Shown here piece after piece: positions 57,085 to 64,000 of a DNA stretch of 64,000 bases (positions are counted from its first letter, which is position 1; every line of letters starts with the position of its first letter). The DNA is taken from the NCBI RefSeq assembly GCF_033546935.1, contig NZ_CP137854.1, positions 868,001-932,000 of the forward strand, read 5' to 3'. Made by a program: the position numbers and the translations under genes. The notes under the pieces are model-generated. The model was given only the letters and a program-made list of their open reading frames with translations, did not search any database and was not told the DNA's origin. Source of the stretch: Xylophilus sp. GOD-11R. Its GTDB lineage: Bacteria; Pseudomonadota; Gammaproteobacteria; Burkholderiales; Burkholderiaceae_C.

Positions 57085-58766
57085 GGCGCGGTCACCGCGG
57101 GTGTGCCGAGCACGGCGTCGATGTAGACCTGCGGCCGCTGCAGGGCGCCGGCGGTGCGCTCCAGGTAGCCCAGCGCCGGTCCGCCGAAGATGGTGAGCAT
57201 CACGCAGCCGGCCAGCAGCACCGCGATGGGGGTGCATTCGGCCAGGCGCAGGCGCGGCACGCCACGGTCGCGCGCCGCCCAGAAGTTGCGCATGGCGGCG
57301 CGGCTGAAGCCCAGCAGCCCGGCCAGGCCCGTGGCCAGCAGCAGGACGGCGAACACCCATCCGGTGACGCCCGGCGTATTGGACTGCCCGGCAACGCCCG
57401 CCACGTCGGTCACGCCCTGACCCAGGCCAAGCGGGTTGAACAGGCCGGTCAGCAACGCGATCTTGGCGGTGAAGCCCGACAGCGGTGGCAGCCCGGCGAG
57501 CACCAGCGCGCACACCATGAACGCCAGGCCCAGCAGCGCGGTGTTGGCGGGCAGGGTGCGGCCGGTGGGCTGTTCCTGTTCCTCGTCGAGATCAAGGTTG
57601 GAGAGAGGCTTGAGATCGCGGCCGAGAAAGGGCGCCTCGCGCGCCTGCTGATGCGGCGCGAACACCGCGCCGCCGTTGCGCCAGCGCTCGATCAGGTCGG
57701 TCAGCAGCAGGAAGGCGCTGGCCGCCAGCGTGGAGCTGGACAGGTAGTACAGCGCGGCGGCGGTCAGGGCCACTTTCTCCAGGCCGATGGCCGCGAGTAC
57801 CGTGCCGGACGACACCAGCAGCGCATAGCCCGCCAGGTACGACAGCCGCTGCGAGGCGATCAACCCCACCACGCCGAAGCCCATCGTGGCCAGGCCCATG
57901 AGCATCAGCACCAGGTTGCCGTCGGCGCCCGGAAAGCAGAGCGTGCCCAGGCGCAGCAGCGCATAGAGGCCGACCTTGCTCATCACCGCGAAGATGGCCG
58001 CTGCCGGCGGCGTGGCCGCGGCGTAGGCCCGCACCAGCCAGAAGTTGAGCGGCCAGGCGGCGGCCTTGGTGAGGAAGGTGACCGCCAGCAGAGCAGCGCC
58101 GGTGCGCGCCAGGGCGGCATCGCCCGGCAGCAGGTGCGGCATGCGGCGGGCGAGGTCGGCCATGTTGAGCGTGCCGGTGCTGCCGTAGACCAGTGCCGCG
58201 CCGATCAGGAACAGCGAAGACGCGGCCAGGTTGAGCGCCACGTAGTGCATGCCCGACTGCACCCGCGCGCCGCCCGAGCCGTGCAGCAGCAGGCCGTAGG
58301 AGGCGGCCAGCAATATCTCGAAGAACACGAAGAGGTTGAACAGGTCGCCGGTGAGAAACGCGCCAGCCAGGCCCATCACCTGCAGCTGGAACAGCGGATG
58401 GAAGTTCACGCCTACCCGCTGCCAGCGAGCAGTGGAGAACACCAGCGCGCCGAGCGCCACCAGGTGCGCCAGCACCAGCATGACGGCCGACAACCGGTCG
58501 GCCGCCAGCACGATGCCGAAGGGCGCGCGCCAGTTGCCGGCCAGGTAGACCGCCGGCACGCCGTCGGCGCCGCCCCGGTCGACCTGCAGCAGCAGCATGA
58601 CCGACACCAGCAGCCCCAGGCCGGTGGCGGCGGCGCCGATGGTCGCCTGCGCCCGGTAGCGGTCGGGGCCGAGCAGCAGCATGACGGCGGCGGCCAGCAT
58701 GGGCAGCAGGATGGGCGCGACCACCAGGTGGTCGGGCGTGAGCGGGAACCAGGCCAGCGGGTTCAT
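57081..58766 (-). CDS. mnhD: Mrp Na+/H+ antiporter subunit D
   Basis: A 561-residue membrane protein related to respiratory complex I subunits NuoM/NuoN, with about 14 helices and key residues in NLFVFFEILLAASY, FLTKAAAWPLNFWL and LSGFTAKIALL. It forms one of the two large proton-translocating channels of Mrp. A charged insertion (about 400-440, DLDEEQEQPTGR) is not typical of the core. It overlaps mnhC and mnhE. Confidence 0.94.
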   Translation of the reverse strand: MNPLAWFPLTPDHLVVAPILLPMLAAAVMLLLGPDRYRAQATIGAAATGLGLLVSVMLLLQVDRGGADGVPAVYLAGNWRAPFGIVLAADRLSAVMLVLAHLVALGALVFSTARWQRVGVNFHPLFQLQVMGLAGAFLTGDLFNLFVFFEILLAASYGLLLHGSGGARVQSGMHYVALNLAASSLFLIGAALVYGSTGTLNMADLARRMPHLLPGDAALARTGAALLAVTFLTKAAAWPLNFWLVRAYAAATPPAAAIFAVMSKVGLYALLRLGTLCFPGADGNLVLMLMGLATMGFGVVGLIASQRLSYLAGYALLVSSGTVLAAIGLEKVALTAAALYYLSSSTLAASAFLLLTDLIERWRNGGAVFAPHQQAREAPFLGRDLKPLSNLDLDEEQEQPTGRTLPANTALLGLAFMVCALVLAGLPPLSGFTAKIALLTGLFNPLGLGQGVTDVAGVAGQSNTPGVTGWVFAVLLLATGLAGLLGFSRAAMRNFWAARDRGVPRLRLAECTPIAVLLAGCVMLTIFGGPALGYLERTAGALQRPQVYIDAVLGTPAVTAP

Positions 58767-59272
58767 CGCGACGGCCTCCCGGGCGGGTCTTCGTCGGAGC
58801 TGGAGGCGTCGCCGATGGGCGCGGCGATGGTGGCGCCGCGGGCCTGGTCGACGTCTTCGGCGTCGCCGGCGCTGTCGTTGACGCTGTTGGCGGCCGGCGC
58901 GGTTTCGGGCTCCTTGGCGTCGCGCGGGCCGGGCGGGGCGTGGATGCCGTCGACATGGTCGTTGCCGGAGAGGCCGCGCAGGGCCATGGTGACCACCAGC
59001 AGCAGCGCGGTCATGGCGAAGCCGATGACGATGGCGGTCAGCACCAGGGCCTGCGGCAGGGGGTCGTCGTAGTGCTGCAGCGTGGCGCCGAGCGGGCCGA
59101 TCAGCACCGGTTCGCGGTCCACGCTCAGGCGGCCGGTGGCGAAGATGAACAGGTTGACCGCATACGACAGCAGCGCCAGGCCCATCACCACCTGGAAGCT
59201 GCGGCCGCGCAACAGCAGCCACACGCCGGTGGAAGCGACGACGCCGATGGCGATGGCGAGGATGGCTTCCAT
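58763..59272 (-). CDS. mnhC: Mrp Na+/H+ antiporter subunit C
   Basis: A 169-residue subunit related to complex I NuoK, with three membrane helices (about 3-22, 30-50 and 72-98) and the LPQALVLTAIVIGFAMTA motif. About 65 extra residues follow the last helix; they are acidic, alanine/proline-rich and probably disordered, which is longer than usual for MnhC. The ATG overlaps the mnhA stop by one base. Confidence 0.93.
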   Translation of the reverse strand: MEAILAIAIGVVASTGVWLLLRGRSFQVVMGLALLSYAVNLFIFATGRLSVDREPVLIGPLGATLQHYDDPLPQALVLTAIVIGFAMTALLLVVTMALRGLSGNDHVDGIHAPPGPRDAKEPETAPAANSVNDSAGDAEDVDQARGATIAAPIGDASSSDEDPPGRPSR

Positions 59273-62229
59273 CAACGGGCTCCGGCGGCGTCGGCCGCGT
59301 CTTCGGTGGCTCGGGCGCGGGCCAGGGGTTTTTCTTCGTCGCCGGTGCGGGCGGCCGCGCGGTGGGCGCGCACCGACTGGTGGGCTACCGAGGTGAGCAT
59401 GAGCAGCGTGGTGCCGACAACGACCGCAAACACGCCGAGGTCGAAGAAGAAGGCGCTGGGCAGGTGCGTGCCGTCGGCGCCCGGCCAGGGCAGGTGCACC
59501 GTGTGGCTGGTGAGGAAGGGATGGCCCCACACCCAGGCGCCGGCACCGGTGGCCAGCAGCAGAAGCATGCCGACGGCCATCCAGCGACGCGGCCGCAGGC
59601 CCACGCGGGCGTCGACCCACTGCGTGCCGGACACCAGGTACTGCAGCAGCAGTGCGATGGCCAGCACCAGCGCGGCGACGAAGCCGCCGCCGGGCGCGTT
59701 GTGGCCGCGCAGGAACAGCCAGGCCGAGACGGTCGCGGCCAGCGGCAGCAGCAGGCGTACCAGCACCGCCGGGATGGTGAGGTAGCCGACGGCGGTGTCG
59801 TGTACGTGGCGCGGGTTGACCAGGTCGGTCATGGCGTGCGGCTCGCGCCGCTGCTGCGCGGGCAGCGCCAGGGCGGCGCGTGCCGGCCGGAATCGCCGCA
59901 GCAGCGCGTAGACGGTGAGCGCCACGATGGCCAGCACCACGGCCTCGCCGAAGGTGTCGAATCCGCGGAAGTCCACCAGCATCACGTTGACCACGTTGGC
60001 GCCGCCGGCCTCGTCCTTGCTGTTCTTGAGATAGAAGTCGGAGACGCTGTGTTCGAGCGGCCGGGTCATGGTCCACCAGGCGAGCGCCGACAGTCCGGCG
60101 CCGAAACCCAGCGCCAGCACCAGGTCGCGCAGGCGGCGCAGTTGCCGGCCGGCGTTCATGTCGATCGGGCGGGCCGGCGGGCGCGGCAGCCAGCGCAGCG
60201 CCAGCAGCAGCAGCACGGTGGTGGCGATTTCGACGGTGAGCTGGGTCAGGGCGAGGTCGGGCGCGGAGCACCAGACGAAGGTCAGGCAGCAGCACAGGCC
60301 GGTGCCGCCGGAGAGCGTGAGCGAGGCCAGACGCCGACGCCGCGCCGCCCAGGCGGTGCCGATGGCGCAGACGCCGCCGATGATCCAGAGCGTGGCGAAG
60401 GCCGGGTCGACCGGCAATGTGGCCCGCGCGGTGTCGGCCGGCAGGTAGGTGGCCATGGCGATGGTGCCGCCGATGAGGGCGGCGCCGAGCAGCCAGCGCA
60501 GCTGTGGCTGCAGCCGGTGGGTGTCGAGCAGCAGCCGGGTGTTGCGCGCGGCGTGGGCCAGTGCCACCAGCAGCCAGTGCAGCGCATTTTGGCCGCTGAG
60601 GCGGCCGAACAGGGGCACGTGGTCGGGCCCGCCGCGCGCCAGCCAGGGCCGCATCAGGTAGATGACGGTGCCGCCGATGAAGGCGGCCAGGCTCATCGCC
60701 AGCGGCAGGTTGAAACCGTGCCAGATCGCCAGGCTGTAGTCCGGCACTTCGCCGCCGAGCACCGGCTGGGCGGCCACGTCGAGGATGCGGCCGATGGAGC
60801 TCTGGGGCGCCACGCCCACCACCAGGCAGGCCAGCACCAGCAGCTCGATCGGCAGGCGCATCCAGCGCACCGGCTCGTGCGGCGGCCTAGGCGCGTCGAG
60901 CGCCTTGGCCGGGCCGAAGAACACGTCGAACACGAAGCGCAGCGCATAGGCCACGCTGAGCGCGCCGGCGAAGGTGGCGGCGGCCGGCAGCAGCCACTGG
61001 AGCCAGGGCGTGGTGGTGACGAAGGTGGTCTCGGCGAAGAACATCTCCTTGGACAGGAAACCGTTGAGCAGCGGCACTCCAGCCATGGCGGCACTGGCGA
61101 CGATGGCGAGCGAGGCGGTGATCGGCATCAGCCGCCAGAGGCCGGAGAGCCGCCGGATGTCGCGTGTGCCGCTTTCGTGGTCGACGATGCCGGCGGCCAT
61201 GAACAGCGAGGCCTTGAAGGTGGCGTGGTTGAGGATGTGGAACACCGCGGCCAGCGCGGCGGTGTTGCTGTTGAGCCCGAACAGCAGCGTGATCAGGCCC
61301 AGGTGCGAAATCGTCGAATAGGCGAGCAGGCCCTTCAGGTCGTTCTGGAACAGCGCGGCCCAGGCGCCGACCAGCAGCGTGGCCAGGCCCGCGCCGCCGA
61401 CGATCCAGAACCAGGCGTCGGTGCCCGAGAGCACCGGCCAGAAGCGCGCCAGCAGGAACACCCCGGCCTTCACCAGCGTGGCCGAATGCAGGTAGGCCGA
61501 CACCGGCGTAGGCGCCGCCATCGCCTGCGGCAGCCAGAAGTGGAACGGGAACTGCGCGCTCTTGGTGAGCGCGCCCAGCAGCACCAGCACCAGCATCGTC
61601 AGGTACAGCGGATGGGCGCGCAGCTTGTCCCCGGCGGCCAGCACCGCGTCCATGTCGTAACTGCCGACGATGTGGCCCATCAGCAGCAGTCCGGCCAGCA
61701 GACACAGGCCGCCGGTGCCGGTCACCAGCAGGGCATTGCGCGCGCCGCAACGGGCGTCCTTGCGGTGGTACCAGTAGCCGATCAGCAGAAAGGAAAACAG
61801 GCTGGTGAGCTCCCAGAAGAAGGCCAGCACCACCAGATTGCCGGCCATGACCACGCCGGCCATCGAGCCCATGAAGGCCAGCATGAAGGCGTAGAAGCGC
61901 GGCACCGGATCGCGCGGCGACAGGTAGTAGCGCGCATAGAGCGCCACCAGCGCTCCGATGCCGTAGATGAGCAGGCAGAACAGCCAGCTCAGGCCGTCCA
62001 TGCGCAGGCCCAGGCTCAGGCCGACGGCGGGAATCCAGTCGACCTGCTCGCGCAGCACGCCTACGCCCTGGGCGTGGACCAGGCCCGACAGCGCGCTGAT
62101 GGTGAGCCCGGTGCAGGTCACGGCGATGGCGCCGGCGAGCAATGCCCCGGCATTGCGTGCACGCGTGGGCAGGACGGCCGCGAAAAGGCTGCCGATGAAG
62201 GGAAGGGCCAGCAGCGTGGTCAGCAGCAT
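59272..62229 (-). CDS. mnhA: Mrp Na+/H+ antiporter fused subunits A and B
   Basis: A 985-residue membrane protein that joins MnhA to MnhB, as in rhizobial PhaAB. The first part resembles complex I NuoL, with ELTSLFSFLLIGYWYHRKDAR, KSAQFPFHFWLPQAMAAPTPVSAYLHSATLVKAG and LKGLLAYSTISHLG. The C-terminal part (about 810-950) contains the MnhB region, with LRGHNAPGGGFVAALVLAIALLLQYL. It is the first gene of the six-gene operon. The ATG at 62229 is chosen because MLLTTLLALPFIGS is the normal MnhA beginning. No regulator is next to it. Confidence 0.95.
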   Translation of the reverse strand: MLLTTLLALPFIGSLFAAVLPTRARNAGALLAGAIAVTCTGLTISALSGLVHAQGVGVLREQVDWIPAVGLSLGLRMDGLSWLFCLLIYGIGALVALYARYYLSPRDPVPRFYAFMLAFMGSMAGVVMAGNLVVLAFFWELTSLFSFLLIGYWYHRKDARCGARNALLVTGTGGLCLLAGLLLMGHIVGSYDMDAVLAAGDKLRAHPLYLTMLVLVLLGALTKSAQFPFHFWLPQAMAAPTPVSAYLHSATLVKAGVFLLARFWPVLSGTDAWFWIVGGAGLATLLVGAWAALFQNDLKGLLAYSTISHLGLITLLFGLNSNTAALAAVFHILNHATFKASLFMAAGIVDHESGTRDIRRLSGLWRLMPITASLAIVASAAMAGVPLLNGFLSKEMFFAETTFVTTTPWLQWLLPAAATFAGALSVAYALRFVFDVFFGPAKALDAPRPPHEPVRWMRLPIELLVLACLVVGVAPQSSIGRILDVAAQPVLGGEVPDYSLAIWHGFNLPLAMSLAAFIGGTVIYLMRPWLARGGPDHVPLFGRLSGQNALHWLLVALAHAARNTRLLLDTHRLQPQLRWLLGAALIGGTIAMATYLPADTARATLPVDPAFATLWIIGGVCAIGTAWAARRRRLASLTLSGGTGLCCCLTFVWCSAPDLALTQLTVEIATTVLLLLALRWLPRPPARPIDMNAGRQLRRLRDLVLALGFGAGLSALAWWTMTRPLEHSVSDFYLKNSKDEAGGANVVNVMLVDFRGFDTFGEAVVLAIVALTVYALLRRFRPARAALALPAQQRREPHAMTDLVNPRHVHDTAVGYLTIPAVLVRLLLPLAATVSAWLFLRGHNAPGGGFVAALVLAIALLLQYLVSGTQWVDARVGLRPRRWMAVGMLLLLATGAGAWVWGHPFLTSHTVHLPWPGADGTHLPSAFFFDLGVFAVVVGTTLLMLTSVAHQSVRAHRAAARTGDEEKPLARARATEDAADAAGAR

Positions 62230-62371
62230 GCCGGCCGGGCGTGGGGAAGGTGGGGGGCGGGTGCGGGCATGGCCCTGGATGATCGCCGCAGCGCACCGGT
62301 GGCGTGCAACAAAAAACCCGGACCACGATGAGCCACGTGTCGTTTGCCGGCCGGTTTTTCCAAAACGGCAT

Positions 62372-62405
62372 CGCCCAAAAGAAAAGCCGCCAGAGCTGGC
62401 GGCTT
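62372..62405 (-). terminator. Rho-independent terminator of the ComEA-like gene
   Basis: On the plus strand AAGCCGCCAG and CTGGCGGCTT form a perfect ten-base stem (62384-62405). On the minus strand the stem is followed by TTTTCTTTT. It lies 18 bases after the stop codon. Confidence 0.92.
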
Positions 62406-62423
62406 GGATGGGAACGCTCCGGC

Positions 62424-62804
62424 TTATTTGCCGGCGACCTTGTCCTTGGCTTCCTTGGCGACTTCCTTGGTCTTGTCGGCGGCTGCGCGGGCGCCGTCCT
62501 TGACCTTTTCGGTGGCCGGCTTGCCGGACTTGACCGGCGCGGTGAAGGCAGCGCCGTCGACCGTCAGGCCGTTGGCCGACAGCTTGCTGGCGCGGCTCTC
62601 GCCGACACCTTTGACGCGGGAGACGAAATCTTCCCAGTTCTTGAAGGCACCCTTTTCGCGTTCCGCGAGGATGAGTCGCGAGGTGACCGGGCCGACGCCT
62701 TTGACGCCATCGAGTTCGGCCGTGCTGGCCTTGTTGACGTCGACCGCCGCGAAGGCGGAAGCGGCGATGAGCATGGCGAACATGGCGACGAGTTTTTTGA
62801 GCAT
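62424..62804 (-). CDS. ComEA-like helix-hairpin-helix protein
   Basis: A 126-residue secreted or periplasmic protein. A signal peptide (about 1-19, ASAFA) is followed by a double helix-hairpin-helix domain (about 22-85) with NKASTAELDGVKGVGPVTSRLI and FVSRVKGVGESRASKL, a non-sequence-specific DNA-binding fold found in the competence protein ComEA. The last 40 residues are rich in lysine and alanine. An AGGAG site fits the ATG at 62804. A role in DNA uptake is possible, but many such small proteins are not tied to competence. Confidence 0.9.
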   Translation of the reverse strand: MLKKLVAMFAMLIAASAFAAVDVNKASTAELDGVKGVGPVTSRLILAEREKGAFKNWEDFVSRVKGVGESRASKLSANGLTVDGAAFTAPVKSGKPATEKVKDGARAAADKTKEVAKEAKDKVAGK

Positions 62805-62938
62805 GGTTTTTTCTCCTGGAACACTGGAACACGGGGATAGGCCGGCGGCAGCCTGCCGGCAAAGGCCCAGGGACAACGCGGCTGGTCTGCGAGGCGTTGA
62901 CAGATTCAGGCCAGGAAAAGCCTGGAATGAGAGTGAAA

Positions 62939-62960
62939 GCTCGCTTTTTCCTTCGCGAGC
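62939..62960 (-). terminator. Probable terminator of lapB
   Basis: GCTCGC at 62939-62944 pairs with GCGAGC at 62955-62960, with a short T tract on the minus strand after it. It follows the lapB stop codon by eight bases. The T run is weak, so confidence is moderate. Confidence 0.5.
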
Positions 62961-62967
62961 CGGCGGG

Positions 62968-64000
62968 TTACAGCTCTTCGACGCGTTTGGTTGGGTAACT
63001 GTCCCAGGTCTGGCAGCCGGGGCATTGCCAGAAATGCTGCTGGGCCTCGAAACCGCAGGCCGCGCAGCGGTAGCGCAGCAGCGGCTTGGCGGCCTGGTCG
63101 AGCGCCTTCTGGATCGGCGGGTGCAGGTCTTCGTGCGCCAGTGTCTCGCCGGCAAGCCACTTGGCCGCGGCCACGAGCGATGGCTCGCGTTCCAGATGGC
63201 GCAGGTACCAGTGCCGGGCTTCGTCGTCGCTGCCTGGGTCGCCACGCTCGAGCAGCACGATGGCGTCGAGCAGGTCGAGCGAGGGCGAAGCCTCATACCG
63301 CGCGGTGAGCAGGGCGCTGGCTTCGGTCGTGCGGCCGGTGGCGATGGCACTGTCGGCCAGCACACGCGCCACCAGCGGCAGCGCGGCGGGGGCGAGCGCG
63401 TCGAGCTGGAGCAAGGCGTCGAAGGCTTCGGCATCGCGGCCACGGCGGCGTTCGAGCAGGGCGAGTTCGATGCGGGGCCGGGGCGCGCCGGGGGCGGATG
63501 CCACGGCCTGCTGCAGCAGGCCGGATGCGCCATCCGGGTCACCCGCAGCACTGCGTGCCACGGCCTGTTCGCACAGGTAGTGCGCGCGGCGGACGGTGAA
63601 GTCGCCCTGGCCCGAGGCGGTGAGGCGCTCGGTGATGGTGGCGGCCTGTTCCCAGTCGCGCGAGCGTTCGTAGATGGCCAGCAGCGCCAGGCGCGCCTGT
63701 TCCTCGTAAGGGGTGCTTTCGAGCCGCCGCAGCGCTTCTTCGGCGCGGTCGAGCAGGCCGGCCTTGAGGTAGTCGAGCGCCAGGGCGTGCTGGGCGCGTT
63801 CGCGGTCGCTGTGGCCGAGGTCGCCGCGGCTCAGCAGATGCTGGTGCACCCGCACCGCGCGTTCGTATTCGCCGCGCCGGCGGAAAAGGTTGCCCAGGGC
63901 GAAGTGCAGCTCGGAGGTGTCCGGGTCGTTCTGCACCGCTTCGATGAAGGCGTCGATGGCCTGGTCCTGCTGCTCGTTGAGCAGGAAGTTCAGGCCGCGG
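62968..64000 (-). CDS. lapB: Lipopolysaccharide assembly protein B (start outside window)
   Basis: LapB (YciM) is an inner-membrane-anchored protein that guides FtsH to degrade LpxC and so sets lipopolysaccharide level. About 344 residues are visible; the N-terminal membrane anchor is beyond the window end. Tetratricopeptide-type repeats run through most of the sequence (for example FALGNLFRRRGEYERAVRVHQHLL). The C terminus has the rubredoxin-like zinc motif CAACGFEAQQHFWQCPGC that is typical of LapB. Confidence 0.94.
   Translation of the reverse strand, partial: RGLNFLLNEQQDQAIDAFIEAVQNDPDTSELHFALGNLFRRRGEYERAVRVHQHLLSRGDLGHSDRERAQHALALDYLKAGLLDRAEEALRRLESTPYEEQARLALLAIYERSRDWEQAATITERLTASGQGDFTVRRAHYLCEQAVARSAAGDPDGASGLLQQAVASAPGAPRPRIELALLERRRGRDAEAFDALLQLDALAPAALPLVARVLADSAIATGRTTEASALLTARYEASPSLDLLDAIVLLERGDPGSDDEARHWYLRHLEREPSLVAAAKWLAGETLAHEDLHPPIQKALDQAAKPLLRYRCAACGFEAQQHFWQCPGCQTWDSYPTKRVEEL

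Noticed and set aside
59362..62331. Plus-strand frame of about 989 codons opposite mnhA
   Set aside because: Antisense shadow of a conserved membrane protein; GC-rich codon bias keeps the opposite frame open.

Overview
The window is GC-rich, gene-dense DNA from a betaproteobacterium, most likely Burkholderiales and probably Comamonadaceae. The evidence is the neighbouring hemE and priA genes, two tandem cyanophycin synthetase genes beside a cyanophycin-associated ABC transporter and a DUF1854 gene, a QueE with the CX14CX2C cluster motif, and short GC-rich intergenic repeats of a kind I associate with that family. No tRNA, rRNA, CRISPR array, prophage or insertion sequence was seen. It reads as ordinary chromosome with a few repeat-rich spots. 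The species cannot be named from this alone.

Layout. 1-8.6 kb: the end of a sensor kinase, an extensin-like protein, priA, a 1.07 kb non-coding gap with DnaA-box sequences and an AT-rich patch, hemE, a DsbD/ScsB-type thiol reductase and a membrane-anchored PAS-like orphan. 8.6-15 kb: a small hypothetical gene, the macA-macB-outer-membrane-factor efflux operon, then rsmI and yraN diverging from overlapping start codons. 15-20.4 kb: a large hybrid histidine kinase and a three-domain LigD. 20.4-26.4 kb: a six-gene operon with a spermidine/putrescine-type ABC importer, a GntR/FCD regulator and an Asp/Glu-racemase-like enzyme. 26.6-31.2 kb: queE-queD, a luciferase-like oxidoreductase, a lone gspF and a 1.17 kb array of 133-bp tandem repeats. 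31.2-37.4 kb: a 5'-nucleotidase coupled to an EF-hand protein, a hypothetical gene, and an MHYT-PAS histidine kinase coupled to a REC-HD-GYP regulator. 37.5-46.1 kb: queC, then the cyanophycin locus: DUF1854 gene and ABC transporter on the minus strand, divergent from two cyanophycin synthetases. 46.4-55.9 kb: a split chromate transporter, opgD, an amidase with a family 5 binding protein, an osmoprotectant-type binding protein/permease fusion, DedA and a cardiolipin synthase. 55.9-62.2 kb: a complete Mrp cation/proton antiporter operon, (AB)CDEFG. 62.4-64 kb: a ComEA-like helix-hairpin-helix protein and lapB, which is cut by the window end.

How the genes work together. Many genes overlap by 1-4 bases (macA/macB/OMF, all Mrp genes, MHYT kinase/HD-GYP, chromate halves, amidase/binding protein, nucleotidase/EF-hand), so translational coupling is common. 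QueC, QueD and QueE together cover three early steps of queuosine precursor synthesis, from two separate loci. The cyanophycin locus pairs a complete synthetase with a paralog whose Mur-ligase-like module has lost its P-loop, and adds an exporter-type ABC protein with an unusual N-terminal domain. Most worth a second look: the DnaA-box region between hemE and priA, the 133-bp array with two related copies inside the ABC operon, the cyanophycin locus, and two enzymes (racemase-like, QueD) that appear to lack an expected catalytic cysteine.
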